Assembly: GCA_016280395.1 (NCBI GenBank)
Contig: JAEEGQ010000008.1
Span: 24,979 to 88,978, forward strand
Source of the DNA: Lachnospiraceae bacterium
Lineage (GTDB): Bacteria > Bacillota > Clostridia > Lachnospirales > Lachnospiraceae
DNA: 64,000 nt
Direction: 5' to 3'
The notes under the pieces were generated by a model. The model had not been told where the DNA came from. It worked only from the letters and a program-made list of their open reading frames with translations, and made no database searches. Positions 1 through 10,657 of the stretch are shown here, piece by piece. The position numbers were made by a program, and so were the translations under genes. Every line of letters begins with the position of its first letter. Position 1 is the stretch's first letter.

Positions 1-1
1 T

Positions 2-280
2 GAGACCAAGAAGGAACCCGTAAGGAACCTTATCCTTTACGAACCCGAGAGTACGGAAGTGTTCGACGCCATCGTACCCGAGTATCTGGCAGGCGTTATC
101 TACGGCGCGGTCTGCGATTCACTTGCAAGTGAAATGGCAGCGAGACGTACCGCGATGGACGCTGCGACCAGCAATGCCGAGGAGATGATCGGAAAGCTGA
201 GCCTTTCCTACAACAGAGCCCGTCAGGCAAGCATTACGCAGGAAATCACCGAGATCGTCGGTGGTGCGGAAGGAATCTGA
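2..280 (+). CDS. atpG: F1 ATP synthase gamma subunit, C-terminal part
   Basis: The window opens inside this gene; the frame runs from base 2 to TGA at 278-280 and gives 92 residues. The end carries the conserved gamma C-terminal helix (ARRTAMDAATSNA, then a region rich in N-R-A-R-Q-A and ending ITEIVGGAEGI). In the family this helix forms the central rotor shaft that turns inside the alpha3-beta3 head and couples proton flow to ATP synthesis or hydrolysis. atpD follows after 79 nt on the same strand, in the usual gamma-beta-epsilon order. The N-terminal two thirds lie outside the window, so start and full length cannot be judged. Confidence 0.95.
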   Translation, partial: ETKKEPVRNLILYEPESTEVFDAIVPEYLAGVIYGAVCDSLASEMAARRTAMDAATSNAEEMIGKLSLSYNRARQASITQEITEIVGGAEGI

Positions 281-344
281 GAATGCCGCTAAGGCATTAT
301 GTCAGTTATACAGTTTTACCCCGGTCAGATCCGGAATTCTATAA

Positions 345-1760
<1,416 letters not shown>

Positions 1761-1773
1761 AGGAGGGCTTTGA

Positions 1774-2181
1774 GTGAAGACATTTTCACTGACGATAGGA
1801 ACGCCCGACGGTCTGCTTTTTTCAGGTGAAGTAGAGCGTGTAATGTGCAGGTCGATTACCGGAGATCTTGCCATTCTTGCAGATCACTGTAACTTCTGCA
1901 CGGCACTTGGAATGGGCGGAGCCTATATTAGACTTGAAGACGGGACACAGAGGGATGCCGCATGTATCGGCGGCATGATCACCATGATGGACGGTAAGGC
2001 ACATCTGCTGGCCACTACATGGGAGTGGGAAGAAGATATCGACGTAGAAAGGGCAAAAGCCGCAAAGGAACGTGCGGAACAGCGCCTCGCGGATTCTTCC
2101 CTGAGCGAAAAAGAAGCAGCGATAGCGCAGGCCAAGCTTAATCGTGCGCTTGTCCGTCTGAGCGTTAAAAACCAGTTATGA
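1774..2181 (+). CDS. atpC: F1 ATP synthase epsilon subunit
   Basis: 135-residue epsilon subunit with the N-terminal beta-sandwich (MKTFSLTIGTPDGLLFSGEV, then the typical G-D-L-A-I-L-ADH segment) and a charged C-terminal helical hairpin rich in A-K-A-A-K-E-R-A. Known role: joins gamma to the c-ring and inhibits ATP hydrolysis. The start is GTG at 1774, set by a perfect AGGAGG at 1761-1766 with a 7-nt spacer; the gene begins 13 nt after the atpD stop. It closes the atp operon, since a weak hairpin and then an unrelated HAD gene follow. Confidence 0.96.
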   Translation: MKTFSLTIGTPDGLLFSGEVERVMCRSITGDLAILADHCNFCTALGMGGAYIRLEDGTQRDAACIGGMITMMDGKAHLLATTWEWEEDIDVERAKAAKERAEQRLADSSLSEKEAAIAQAKLNRALVRLSVKNQL

Positions 2182-2189
2182 TAAGACAG

Positions 2190-2222
2190 GAGGGAGCTTT
2201 ATGCTCCCTTGTGTCTCTTTAT
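2190..2222 (+). terminator. Weak hairpin terminator after atpC
   Basis: AGGGAGC (2191-2197) pairs with GCTCCCT (2203-2209) around a 5-nt loop, followed by a T-rich but broken tail. A second stem, CAGCCGGT 2225-2232 with ACCGGCTG 2248-2255, lies just downstream. Together they plausibly end the atp transcript; the lack of a clean U-run keeps confidence moderate. Confidence 0.5.
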
Positions 2223-2276
2223 TGCAGCCGGTCTGTGGGCTAACAGCACCGGCTGTTATATGCGATATAGATAAAT

Positions 2277-2972
2277 ATGAGTGAAGACAAGATAAAAGCA
2301 GTGTGCTTCGATATGTTCTGGACACTTGTTGACCCAAGGACAGAGCTCGAGCATTTTGAGTATGCACCGCTCTGCCTTACTCCCGAAGAGTGGGGAAGGG
2401 CAAACTGGAACGATAAAACAGGCAAACAGCGCGGCAACGGAAAACTCGGCACACCCGAAGCCATCATGGACAGGGTCTTTGCCTCGCTGCCGCAGAGCAT
2501 TACACCCGGGATGAGGGAACGCGCCATAGAAGGCAAGAAGAACAGGATGCGTAAAGCATTGACGGAAATAGACGCAGAAATACTTAATTGCCTTAAAGAG
2601 CTTAAGGAAAGAGGACTTAAGATCGGACTTATCAGCAATGCCGATGCCTTTGACGATATGTACTGGAATGAAAGTCCGCTGAAGCAGTATTTTGATGATG
2701 CGATCTTTTCTTACCGTGTAAGGCTCTTAAAGCCCGACAGACGCATTTACAGACTAAGCCTTAAGAATCTTGGGGTGACGGCAAAAGAGGCCGTATTTGT
2801 GGGCGACGGAGGCTCAGACGAGCTTCACGGAGCAAAAAGGACAGGAATGAAAACCGTGTGGACGGAGTACCTGCACAAATGGGACGAAAACACACGGGTA
2901 AACATAGAAAAATACGCAGACTTAAGGATCGACAGCTTTAAGGAGCTGGCGGAGTATTTCAGGAAAAACTGA
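2277..2972 (+). CDS. HAD-superfamily hydrolase
   Basis: 231-residue haloacid-dehalogenase-type hydrolase. Motif I is FDMFWTLVDP, with the nucleophile Asp in FDM; the usual second Asp is replaced by Phe, as in the DxYGT forms of 2-haloacid dehalogenase relatives. Motif II is LISNAD, motif III lysine is in LLKPDRRIY, and motif IV is VGDGGSDE. A helical cap lies between motifs I and II. The replaced Asp argues against a typical phosphatase acid/base but does not identify a substrate. The gene follows the atp operon by 95 nt and precedes a ribbon-helix-helix gene by 15 nt, so those two may be cotranscribed. Substrate unknown. Confidence 0.85.
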   Translation: MSEDKIKAVCFDMFWTLVDPRTELEHFEYAPLCLTPEEWGRANWNDKTGKQRGNGKLGTPEAIMDRVFASLPQSITPGMRERAIEGKKNRMRKALTEIDAEILNCLKELKERGLKIGLISNADAFDDMYWNESPLKQYFDDAIFSYRVRLLKPDRRIYRLSLKNLGVTAKEAVFVGDGGSDELHGAKRTGMKTVWTEYLHKWDENTRVNIEKYADLRIDSFKELAEYFRKN

Positions 2973-2987
2973 TCCAGAGGGAAGACA

Positions 2988-3587
2988 ATGGGAGCAAAAT
3001 ACACAGAGGCACAGAAACGTGCCATCTTGAAATATCAGAAAAAGTTTAAGCGAATCTCGGTGCCGCTTTCAGAGGAGCTGCACGACAAGTACACGGAGAT
3101 AGCAAAAGAGCAGGGTATCAGCCTGTCAAAATATATAATCAAACTTCTTGAGCGCGAATACACGAGACAGCACGGAACCGGTTCGGGCGATGTTGTGATC
3201 CAGAATGAGGTCGAGACAAAGATAACGCTTACGGATGAGCAGATAGAGGCTCTTATCTATGTAAAAAAGCTTTATCAGGAGTTTGTCTCGTATCAGGATT
3301 TCCTTTGGGACTGGAACTGGAAGTCTGAGGGCATATTAAACTCCTTTGATACGAACGGGCGCACGGGAGCGATAAATAAGAGGCTTGAAGCAGTGGGAAT
3401 AAGCCCTGTGCAGGGAATAAACATAGAACCGGGATCGGTCCCGCAGAATAATTTCAACGATTCCGAGACCGAAAGAAAGAAAAAACATGACGAGTATCTG
3501 GATATCATCCTTAGACTGAAACGGAACATGCAGCGCTATTTTAAGGAAATAGATGAGCTTTGCGGAACAGATTATCTGTCGGAGTGA
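2988..3587 (+). CDS. Ribbon-helix-helix domain protein, function unknown
   Basis: 199 residues. After a short basic head, residues about 20-56 (KRISVPLSEELHDKYTEIAK..., then GISLSKYIIKLLERE) look like an Arc/MetJ-type ribbon-helix-helix: a beta strand with alternating polar residues followed by two helices. That suggests a DNA-binding N-terminus. The remaining 140 residues are charged and helical with no family I recognise; near the end there is a K/R/E-rich stretch. Such folds are common in antitoxins and plasmid regulators, but no toxin-like partner is adjacent. ATG at 2988 follows GGGAAG. A terminator follows directly. Confidence 0.65.
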   Translation: MGAKYTEAQKRAILKYQKKFKRISVPLSEELHDKYTEIAKEQGISLSKYIIKLLEREYTRQHGTGSGDVVIQNEVETKITLTDEQIEALIYVKKLYQEFVSYQDFLWDWNWKSEGILNSFDTNGRTGAINKRLEAVGISPVQGINIEPGSVPQNNFNDSETERKKKHDEYLDIILRLKRNMQRYFKEIDELCGTDYLSE

Positions 3588-3588
3588 A

Positions 3589-3619
3589 CCGGAGCAATGC
3601 CTCCGGGCACTCCTTTTTT
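3589..3619 (+). terminator. Rho-independent terminator
   Basis: CCGGAG (3589-3594) pairs with CTCCGG (3601-3606); a run of seven or more T follows at 3612-3619 after a short GCACTCC spacer. It isolates the upstream HAD/RHH pair from the ECF sigma operon. Confidence 0.65.
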
Positions 3620-3664
3620 TGTGCGAGATGTTTTAAAAAATTTTTAAATTTTTTTTTTTAAAAG

Positions 3665-3702
3665 TGTGATATTTGATCAAAAAAGGGAACTATATAAGTG
3701 TA
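3665..3702 (+). promoter_or_regulatory. Putative ECF-type promoter, copy 1
   Basis: TGTGAT at 3665 and TATATAAGTGTA at 3691-3702 recur with exactly the same 26-nt offset upstream of the paralogous sigma gene (TGTGAC at 5536, TATATAGGTGTA at 5562-5573). A GG and an A-rich stretch between them also match. This suggests a shared, probably autoregulated promoter; the exact -35/-10 limits are inferred. Confidence 0.5.
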
Positions 3703-3721
3703 GGAGATAATATAACGCGCT

Positions 3722-4285
3722 ATGGATGATGATAAGATAATTGACCTGCTCTTTGAGCGCTCGGAACAGGCAATTGTTGAACTGTCAAAAAAATATGGAA
3801 CTGTGCTGCTGAAAACAGCCGGGAATATTCTGAACAACAAGCAGGATGCGGAAGAGTGTGTAAATGATGCATATCTTGTTGTTTGGAACAGTGTACCTCC
3901 GAAGCGACCCAAAAAACTGTTGGTCTATACATGCGGGATCGTACAGAAGCTTGCTTTGAAGAAGTATCGGACTAAAAGCGCACAGAAAAGAAACGGAACG
4001 TTTGATCTTGCTCTGGAGGAATTGGAGGAGTTTATTCCGTCCAATGCACTTGTTGAAGATGAAGCTTTGGAAAACGAACTGTCGAAGGCTGTCAACGAAT
4101 TTTTGGAGAAAATAAAGACAGCTGACCGGATCGCATTTGTCAAACGCTACCGTTTGGGCGAATCGTTAACAGATATCGCCGGGGAACTTCACACAACTGA
4201 ACATAGTATTTCTGTACGCCTTTACCGAATACGGAAGGAACTGAAAAAATTCCTGATCAAGGAGGGATTTCTCAATGAAAAATGA
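3722..4285 (+). CDS. ECF-type RNA polymerase sigma factor, copy 1
   Basis: 187-residue sigma-70-family factor of the ECF type with only regions 2 and 4. Region 2 shows DAEECVNDAYLVVWNSVPP (DNA melting and -10 recognition; residues about 42-60); region 4 near the C-terminus has a helix-turn-helix (ESLTDIAGELHTTEHSISVRL). The start is ATG 3722, matching the MDD[DS]KII beginning of its paralogue at 5595. The stop overlaps the next gene by 11 nt, so sigma and membrane partner are translationally linked. Compared with the paralogue, the PP(K)xP segment after region 2 is altered (RPKKLLVYTCG against PEYLPGYVCK), which may change promoter choice. Confidence 0.93.
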   Translation: MDDDKIIDLLFERSEQAIVELSKKYGTVLLKTAGNILNNKQDAEECVNDAYLVVWNSVPPKRPKKLLVYTCGIVQKLALKKYRTKSAQKRNGTFDLALEELEEFIPSNALVEDEALENELSKAVNEFLEKIKTADRIAFVKRYRLGESLTDIAGELHTTEHSISVRLYRIRKELKKFLIKEGFLNEK

Positions 4286-5483
4286 AAAAGCTATCAAATT
4301 AATAAGCAAGATCGATGACAAATATGTCGATGAAGCGTTATCTTACGGACAGGACGGGAATAATGAGCCCGGAATAGAGAAAAAGACCGGACACAGAAGA
4401 GTGATGAACTTCAGGTGGGTTGCAGCGGCAGCAGCGGTTATTCTGGTTGTGGCTGCTTTTTCCGTTGCTCGTAATATATCGGCCGAAGCAAAGGAATATG
4501 CAGCAGCTGTCGAATATTTCAAGACAAACGGAATGTCTACCGAGGGCTTAAGCCGTACCGAGATCAAGGAAACTTATCGCAGGATAATAACTACCAAAGA
4601 AGAAATCCTTGCCCGGTCGACCAAGGGAACATGGGCCGGAGTAGAAGTATATAAGCTCTCAAGAGAGGACTATATATTGCTTCTAAAAGCAGACAAGGAA
4701 ATAGCAGCTTATGCAAACTATGTCAGAAAACGTTTTAATCCCGACTATGATCCTTATGACGTTGAAATAGCACCCTCCGGAGAGTATATATATGTTCCGG
4801 AGCCCGACAGGGATGTATTATATGCTAAGTTTTTCAAGGGAGAATATGTGACCGATCCCGATGTTGCAATAGATAATATCCCGTATAGTTCCTTTGAGGA
4901 TCTTTTGTTCAACATAAATATTGGAATAATTTATTTAGGTCAGGACAGCAGCGTTGTTGAGTATAACGAGCCAAGACATTCGGACATTGGATTTCTTATG
5001 AGGTTTTGTCCTACAGAAGTGATGAGGGAAAGACCTGATGGAACACGGTATCTTATATACGATACCGATGAAAACTGCAGAGTCTTCTTTATGATGAGCC
5101 CCGATAGGCCTCAGGCTTTTACCGTCGGCTATCCCATTCTGTACAAGAATAAACTCTGTTATGCGGATTTTAAGGATATAAAGCCCGGTGACACGCTTAC
5201 AACGGTTTCACAGGTAGACGATGCTTGTGAGATTTACAGACGGGTTTGGTTTGAAGCATATAAGTTTGATAAACTGGGATTCGAAAACAACGATCCCATG
5301 CGGCATTCTACAATTCACTATCTTACCGACGGTTTGCTGGAGATACAGTACGATAAACTTAACGAAGATGGCGACCCGGTTGTAAAGGCAGTGAACTATT
5401 ATCCGGATTACAAGATGGAGACGTATACGTTCAAATTGCTGGATTACAGGATCAATCCGCTTGATCTGCCCGAAAGCAAATAG
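4275..5483 (+). CDS. Membrane protein, probable anti-sigma factor, copy 1
   Basis: 402 residues. A cytoplasmic head (residues 1-45, with KLISKIDDKYVDEAL) is followed by one membrane segment (about 47-66, WVAAAAAVILVVAAFSVA) and a large outer domain with no catalytic motif that I recognise. Just outside the membrane is a conserved block, FKTNGMSTEGLSRTEIKETY, also present in the 6149 paralogue. Head, membrane helix and overlap with the sigma gene fit an anti-sigma factor that holds the ECF factor at the membrane until an outside signal arrives; the head lacks a HxxxCxxC zinc anti-sigma motif. Function is inferred from context. Confidence 0.7.
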   Translation: MKNEKAIKLISKIDDKYVDEALSYGQDGNNEPGIEKKTGHRRVMNFRWVAAAAAVILVVAAFSVARNISAEAKEYAAAVEYFKTNGMSTEGLSRTEIKETYRRIITTKEEILARSTKGTWAGVEVYKLSREDYILLLKADKEIAAYANYVRKRFNPDYDPYDVEIAPSGEYIYVPEPDRDVLYAKFFKGEYVTDPDVAIDNIPYSSFEDLLFNINIGIIYLGQDSSVVEYNEPRHSDIGFLMRFCPTEVMRERPDGTRYLIYDTDENCRVFFMMSPDRPQAFTVGYPILYKNKLCYADFKDIKPGDTLTTVSQVDDACEIYRRVWFEAYKFDKLGFENNDPMRHSTIHYLTDGLLEIQYDKLNEDGDPVVKAVNYYPDYKMETYTFKLLDYRINPLDLPESK

Positions 5484-5503
5484 TTTTCTAAAATGATGTT
5501 TTA

Positions 5504-5536
5504 CCCCGCAAGGTTAACCTTGCGGGGATTTTTTTT
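5504..5536 (+). terminator. Rho-independent terminator, perfect 24-nt palindrome
   Basis: CCCCGCAAGGTT (5504-5515) is followed directly by its exact complement AACCTTGCGGGG (5516-5527), then A and eight T (5529-5536). The last T of the tail is the first base of the next sigma promoter-like block. Confidence 0.9.
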
Positions 5537-5573
5537 GTGACTTTTCTCATAAAAATGGTAGTATATAGGTGTA
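5536..5573 (+). promoter_or_regulatory. Putative ECF-type promoter, copy 2
   Basis: TGTGAC at 5536 and TATATAGGTGTA at 5562-5573, at the same spacing as copy 1 at 3665-3702. It begins at the T-tail of the previous terminator and ends at the AAGGAG ribosome site of the second sigma gene, giving a very short leader. Confidence 0.5.
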
Positions 5574-5594
5574 AGGAGAAAGGAGGACTGCGAT

Positions 5595-6152
5595 TTGGAT
5601 GACAGTAAGATAATTGAATTGTTCAAAGAGCGCTCGGAACAGGCAATAATCGAGCTGTCGAACAAATACGGAAAGCTGTGCGAGAGTGTCGCAGGGGCAA
5701 TCCTTCCGGATCCGGCGGATGTGGAGGAGTGTGTAAATGACGCATATCTTGGCGTTTGGAACACTATTCCGCCAAAGGAACCCGAGTATCTTCCCGGATA
5801 TGTCTGCAAGGTGGTAAGAAATCTTGCTATGAAGAAGCTCCGCTTTAATTCCGCGCGAAAACGGAATTCGTTTTTTGATGTCTCACTTGATGAACTGGAG
5901 GATTGTTTTCCGACAGCCGGCAGTGTAGAAGACGAAGCAGAAGCGAAAAATGCCGCAGATGCGGTAAACCGCTTCCTTTCCACACTCAGAAAGGATGACA
6001 GGACTATGTTTATACGCCGATACTGGAATGCAGATACCGTTGAAGCGCTTGCGAGAGACTACGGGAAAACAAAGCATAATATTAACGCAAGATTGTCGCG
6101 GATAAAGAAAGAGCTAAAGAAGTACCTTTCGAAGGAGGGGATAATGCTATGA
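5595..6152 (+). CDS. ECF-type RNA polymerase sigma factor, copy 2
   Basis: 185-residue ECF sigma factor, clearly paralogous to the gene at 3722: both start MDD-KII, share SEQAI-ELS-KYG, and have EECVNDAYL-VWN in region 2. Region 4 helix-turn-helix is in VEALARDYGKTKHNINARLSRI. The start is TTG at 5595, fixed by AGGAGG at 5581-5586 with an 8-nt spacer and by alignment to the paralogue. The stop overlaps the next ATG as ATGA (6149-6152), so its partner is translationally coupled. The two sigma/anti-sigma pairs lie in tandem, consistent with duplication and later divergence of the sensory proteins. Confidence 0.93.
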   Translation: MDDSKIIELFKERSEQAIIELSNKYGKLCESVAGAILPDPADVEECVNDAYLGVWNTIPPKEPEYLPGYVCKVVRNLAMKKLRFNSARKRNSFFDVSLDELEDCFPTAGSVEDEAEAKNAADAVNRFLSTLRKDDRTMFIRRYWNADTVEALARDYGKTKHNINARLSRIKKELKKYLSKEGIML

Positions 6153-7723
6153 GAAGAGAAAAGCTGTTTGATGTGCTTGAGAATATCGATGAAAAATATA
6201 CGGATGAAGCGGTTAAAAGCAAAGAAGAAGGGGTGAAGAGGGCAGAGGCATCGTCATCAGAGGTGAAACCTTTCTTCTCGAAGAGAACTGCTTGGATTGC
6301 TGCGGCAGCAAGCATAGTATTGATCGTGATTGTCACTTCGGCTGCTGTAGCTATCAAAGCAGAGGAAACAGAGTATAACAAAGCAATGTCATTTTTTGAG
6401 GAAAACGATCTCTCGGTGGAAGGTTTGAGCAGAGCTGAGATAAAGGCGGTGTATCGTGATATTATCAATAACAGGTTTGAAAATGATAAGACTGCGGAAG
6501 TGATCAGGAAGAACATTCCCGGATACGAGATAAGTTCGGAAAAACCTACAGCTGCTGAACTGGCTGAGGCATGGGAGAACAGGATATGGGTTGGTATTAA
6601 AGATGAATCGGAATACACTTATAAAATGGACTTTGTAATAGGGGATGATGAAGAGGTAGGCTTTGGACAAGTTATTCAAAAGACTGTTGTTACCTGCTTG
6701 AAGAACGGGGAAAAGCTGTGGACGGTTGATATCGAACATATGTGGGTTACTCAAGGAAAAATCCTTCATGGTTCTTTTGGAACACTGCTTTGGGAGACCT
6801 TTCGCATAGCTGACGGGCCTTCCAATATCAGGTACTATTACAAAATGGTATGCGTGGGTGATGATGGGATTATAAAATGGGACAAACTGTTTGAACATGG
6901 GTCAGCGGAGCGTATTTATAATGTATTGGAAAGGGATGATGGTACGATCGCTGTTTTCAGTACTCATTATGAAAAAACGATACCTGATGATGTACCGCCT
7001 GCAGAAACGCAAGAATATCTGTGCGTTTGCATTCTGGACAGCAAAGGGAACGAACTCAGTACAGTTTCAAATGCTATCGGTAAAGTACACAGCGCACGCA
7101 TTGGAAGTGTTACTGTCTGCGATAATGGCTATCTTGTAAGCATGACAAACATGGAAGGCGGGAAAACAGCCCTGTTCAGAACCGGCACGGACGGTAAGGT
7201 CCTTGGGCAATACGGTTACGAGTCAGGCGACAGTGAGTATGATATCGTAGATCAGATTGAATACGAAGGTAAACTGTATATCTCAGCTTATTCATATCCA
7301 AAAACAAGTGAAAAAGACGGCGTGTATGGTAAGTTTGCCGCAATGCAAGAATATGTGTTCTCTGTAACTAAGGGTAAGACTCTGGATGAGATTTATGAGA
7401 TTATCAACACAGATGAGTACCTTGCAGGCTCTCTTGAAGTAGCGCGAAAAACTTTTACGGCAGTTTTGCTTATATGTGATAAAGATGGCGGTGAACCGAG
7501 TGCGTTTTACAGTATTAACGGTGCAATGGGCAGTAAGCTTTCGATCAACGAGGAAGGACAGCTTGAATGGCTTACAATTGATCTGCTGCGCGCGGAGATG
7601 AGCGTGATCTATAATTCATGGTTCGCAAGAACTTGGGGCGCAGTATGTCGAAATGTATTTGATCCTGACGGAAAACTGATAAAGCAGGAGGACACCGGTA
7701 AACTTGACGGGTACGAATGGTAA
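6149..7723 (+). CDS. Membrane protein, probable anti-sigma factor, copy 2
   Basis: 524 residues. The head (LFDVLENIDEKYTDEAV), one membrane span (about 48-70, WIAAAASIVLIVIVTSAAVA) and the juxtamembrane block with VEGLSRAEIKAVYRDII match the 4275 protein. The outer domain is different and longer, with alternating beta-like repeats (for example residues about 200-350) that resemble a propeller-like sensor, though no propeller family can be assigned by eye. Same inferred role: anchors and restrains the adjacent ECF factor. Its stop codon is only 6 nt from the end of uvrA on the opposite strand, and its transcript appears to end inside uvrA. Confidence 0.7.
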   Translation: MRREKLFDVLENIDEKYTDEAVKSKEEGVKRAEASSSEVKPFFSKRTAWIAAAASIVLIVIVTSAAVAIKAEETEYNKAMSFFEENDLSVEGLSRAEIKAVYRDIINNRFENDKTAEVIRKNIPGYEISSEKPTAAELAEAWENRIWVGIKDESEYTYKMDFVIGDDEEVGFGQVIQKTVVTCLKNGEKLWTVDIEHMWVTQGKILHGSFGTLLWETFRIADGPSNIRYYYKMVCVGDDGIIKWDKLFEHGSAERIYNVLERDDGTIAVFSTHYEKTIPDDVPPAETQEYLCVCILDSKGNELSTVSNAIGKVHSARIGSVTVCDNGYLVSMTNMEGGKTALFRTGTDGKVLGQYGYESGDSEYDIVDQIEYEGKLYISAYSYPKTSEKDGVYGKFAAMQEYVFSVTKGKTLDEIYEIINTDEYLAGSLEVARKTFTAVLLICDKDGGEPSAFYSINGAMGSKLSINEEGQLEWLTIDLLRAEMSVIYNSWFARTWGAVCRNVFDPDGKLIKQEDTGKLDGYEW

Positions 7724-7729
7724 ATAAAG

Positions 7730-10558
7730 TTATTTCAGCATCCTGCGCAGGTACTGACCTGTGTAGGATGCTTTTTTCTTTGCTATCTCTTCCGGGGTGC
7801 CGGTTGCGATGACGGTGCCACCGCGCTCGCCGCCCTCAGGGCCCATGTCGATTATGTAGTCTGCTGTCTTTATGACATCCAGGTTGTGCTCTATGACGAT
7901 AACAGTGTTTCCGCCCTTTGTGAGGCGGTCGAGCATGCCGACAAGACGGTTTACATCATCAAAATGCAGACCGGTTGTTGGTTCGTCAAGGATATAAACA
8001 GTCTTTCCGGTGCTGCGGCGTGAAAGCTCGGTTGCAAGCTTAATGCGCTGCGCCTCGCCGCCGGAGAGCAGGGTTGAAGGATGACCGAGCTTCAGGTATC
8101 CGAGGCCGACTTCGTTAAGGGTCTCGATCTTTTTGCGGATAGACGGAACGGCATCAAAGAAGCGGACAGCTTCTTCGATGGTCATGTTCAGGACATCATA
8201 TATGTTCTTGCCTTTGTAGAGAACATCAAGAGTGTCACGGTTGTAGCGCTTTCCGCCGCAGACTTCGCACGGAACGTAAACGTCGGGCAGGAAGTTCATT
8301 TCGATCTTGATTATGCCGTCGCCGGAGCATGCTTCGCAGCGGCCGCCCTTCACATTAAAGCTGAAGCGTCCTTTGGTGTAGCCGTGCATCTTGGAATCCT
8401 GTGTGTTTGCGAAAAGGTCGCGGATCATGTCGAAAACGCCGGTGTAGGTGGCGGGATTCGAGCGGGGAGTGCGGCCAATGGGCGACTGGTCTATGTTGAT
8501 GACCTTGTCAAGATCCTCGTGACCTGTAAGGGAAGTGTGGGCACCCGGAATGCAGTGGGCCCTGTTAAGGTCTTTTTCGAGGCGTTTTTCAAGGATCTCT
8601 GCTATAAGAGAGGACTTCCCCGAGCCGGAAACACCCGTAACGCAGGTAAAAACGCCTGTAGGTATCTTTACATCTATGTTTTTCAGGTTGTTTTCACGGG
8701 CGCCTTTTATCTCTATCCAGCCGGTAGGCTTGCGGCGTTTTGACGGAACGGGGATGGTAAGCTCGCCGGAGAGGTATTTTCCGGTAATGGATTCGGGACA
8801 CGCGATTATGTCTTCGACTGTGCCCTGTGCCACAAGCTTTCCGCCGTTTTCCCCGGCACCGGGGCCGATATCTACGATCTGATCCGCAGCACGCATGGTA
8901 TCTTCGTCGTGCTCGACGACGATAAGCGTGTTTCCGAGGTCTTTGAGGTGTTTTAGGCTTGCGATGAGTTTGTCGTTGTCGCGCTGGTGCAGGCCTATGC
9001 TGGGTTCATCAAGGATGTAGGTAACACCTACAAGACCGGAGCCGATCTGGGTGGCAAGGCGGATACGCTGGGCTTCGCCGCCGGAAAGGGATGCAGCATA
9101 GCGGGAAAGGGTAAGATAATCCAGACCCACATCAACGAGGAAACCGAGGCGTGCCTTGATCTCTTTAAGGACGAGGCGGCCTATCTGTTCCTGTGTAGGT
9201 GTGAGCTTAAGATCATCAAGCATGGTCTTTAAGTCGAACAGCGAGTAGTCAGTAAGATCAGCTATGTTCTTATCTGCAATGGTAACGGCCAGGGATTCGC
9301 GCTTTAAGCGCTTTCCGTGGCAGGAACTGCAGGGAGTGTAGACCATATATGTTTCGTATTCCGCGCGCTGTGCCTCTGAAAACGTTTCCTTGTAGCGGCG
9401 CTCCACGTTTTTGATGAGACCTTCGAATTTAACGTCGTATACACCTGTCCCGCGCTGGGATTTGTAGTGCACTTTGAGCTCTCTTGACGGGTCACCGTAG
9501 ACAAGCGTTTCGCGGACTTTATCAGAAAGATCTTCAAAAGGAGTGTCGAGACTGAAGTTGTATTCCGAAGCCATTGCTTCGAGAACGGAATGAGTAAAAC
9601 TGCCTTTTTCGCCCGAACTTCCCCAGCCGGTGACGGAGATCGCGCCCTGGTTGAGGGAAAGACTCTTGTCAGGGATCATGAGCTCCGGAGAGAACTCGCT
9701 TTTCATGCCGAGCCCGTGACATTCCGGGCAGGCGCCGAAGGGGTTGTTAAAGGAGAAGGAGCGAGGCTCGAGCTCTTCGAGTACCGTTCCGCAGTCAGGG
9801 CAGGCAAAGTTGGAACTGAAGGTAAGCGTCTCGCTATCCGGGATCTGTACTTTTGCGGTGCCGTCCGCAAGGGAAAGCGCGGTCTCGAGGGAATCCGAGA
9901 TACGCTTTTTGATGCCGTCCTTTGCAACAAGACGGTCTATGACTATATCAATACTATGTTTATTATTCTTTTCGAGTTTTATCTCTTCCGAAAGGTCGTG
10001 CAGGATATCATCAACAATCACCCTGACATACCCCTTTTTCCTGGCGGTCTCGAAGACTTTTGCGTGTTCGCCCTTGCGGCCTCTTACGACGGGCGCGAGG
10101 ATCATGAATTTCGTGCCTTCGGGAAGGGCCGCAACAACATCCGTCATCTGGTCGACAGTCTGGCGGGAGATGACACGGCCGCAGTCGGGGCAATGAGGAG
10201 TACCCACGCGGGCGTAGAGAAGGCGCAGGTAGTCATATATCTCGGTAACGGTGCCAACTGTGGAGCGGGGGTTGCGGTTAGTTGACTTCTGGTCTATGGA
10301 AATGGCAGGAGAGAGGCCTTCGATGCTGTCCACGTCGGGCTTTTCCATCTGTCCTAAGAACTGGCGCGCATAGGAAGAAAGCGACTCCATGTAGCGCCGC
10401 TGGCCTTCCGCATAGATCGTATCGAAGGCGAGAGAAGACTTGCCGGAGCCTGAAAGCCCGGTAAATACCACAAATTCGTCGCGCGGGATGTCGATGTCGA
10501 TGCCTTTTAAGTTGTTTTCACGTGCTCCGCGGATGCGGATGTAATTCTTTGATGCCAT
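7730..10558 (-). CDS. uvrA: Excinuclease ABC subunit A
   Basis: 942-residue UvrA, normal length. It has two ABC ATPase modules: Walker A GLSGSGKS (34-41) in the first, [10 protein letters not shown] in the second, each with its signature (LSGGEAQRI twice) and Walker B followed by DEP ([20 protein letters not shown]). Zinc-binding CxxC pairs are visible (CPDCG, CPECH, CEAC, CEVCG). UvrA recognises bulky DNA lesions and loads UvrB in nucleotide excision repair. It follows uvrB by 99 nt on the same strand, so the two form an operon driven from the SOS-type promoter upstream of uvrB. The last 15 codons also encode a terminator for the opposite strand. Confidence 0.99.
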   Translation of the reverse strand: MASKNYIRIRGARENNLKGIDIDIPRDEFVVFTGLSGSGKSSLAFDTIYAEGQRRYMESLSSYARQFLGQMEKPDVDSIEGLSPAISIDQKSTNRNPRSTVGTVTEIYDYLRLLYARVGTPHCPDCGRVISRQTVDQMTDVVAALPEGTKFMILAPVVRGRKGEHAKVFETARKKGYVRVIVDDILHDLSEEIKLEKNNKHSIDIVIDRLVAKDGIKKRISDSLETALSLADGTAKVQIPDSETLTFSSNFACPDCGTVLEELEPRSFSFNNPFGACPECHGLGMKSEFSPELMIPDKSLSLNQGAISVTGWGSSGEKGSFTHSVLEAMASEYNFSLDTPFEDLSDKVRETLVYGDPSRELKVHYKSQRGTGVYDVKFEGLIKNVERRYKETFSEAQRAEYETYMVYTPCSSCHGKRLKRESLAVTIADKNIADLTDYSLFDLKTMLDDLKLTPTQEQIGRLVLKEIKARLGFLVDVGLDYLTLSRYAASLSGGEAQRIRLATQIGSGLVGVTYILDEPSIGLHQRDNDKLIASLKHLKDLGNTLIVVEHDEDTMRAADQIVDIGPGAGENGGKLVAQGTVEDIIACPESITGKYLSGELTIPVPSKRRKPTGWIEIKGARENNLKNIDVKIPTGVFTCVTGVSGSGKSSLIAEILEKRLEKDLNRAHCIPGAHTSLTGHEDLDKVINIDQSPIGRTPRSNPATYTGVFDMIRDLFANTQDSKMHGYTKGRFSFNVKGGRCEACSGDGIIKIEMNFLPDVYVPCEVCGGKRYNRDTLDVLYKGKNIYDVLNMTIEEAVRFFDAVPSIRKKIETLNEVGLGYLKLGHPSTLLSGGEAQRIKLATELSRRSTGKTVYILDEPTTGLHFDDVNRLVGMLDRLTKGGNTVIVIEHNLDVIKTADYIIDMGPEGGERGGTVIATGTPEEIAKKKASYTGQYLRRMLK
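7738..7777 (+). terminator. Terminator embedded in the 3' end of uvrA
   Basis: A 15-bp stem (7738-7752 with 7757-7771, two G-U pairs, ACTG loop) is followed by TTTTTT at 7772-7777. It reads in the direction of the sigma/anti-sigma operon but lies wholly inside the last codons of uvrA on the other strand. Confidence 0.85.
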
Positions 10559-10657
10559 ATCAACCTCGGATGAACGGGCCGTAAGCCCTGATTATTTGAA
10601 TGATCGCAGGAGGACGGGCAGGCATGCGGGCTGCGTTGTCCTTACGGGCAATCCTGT

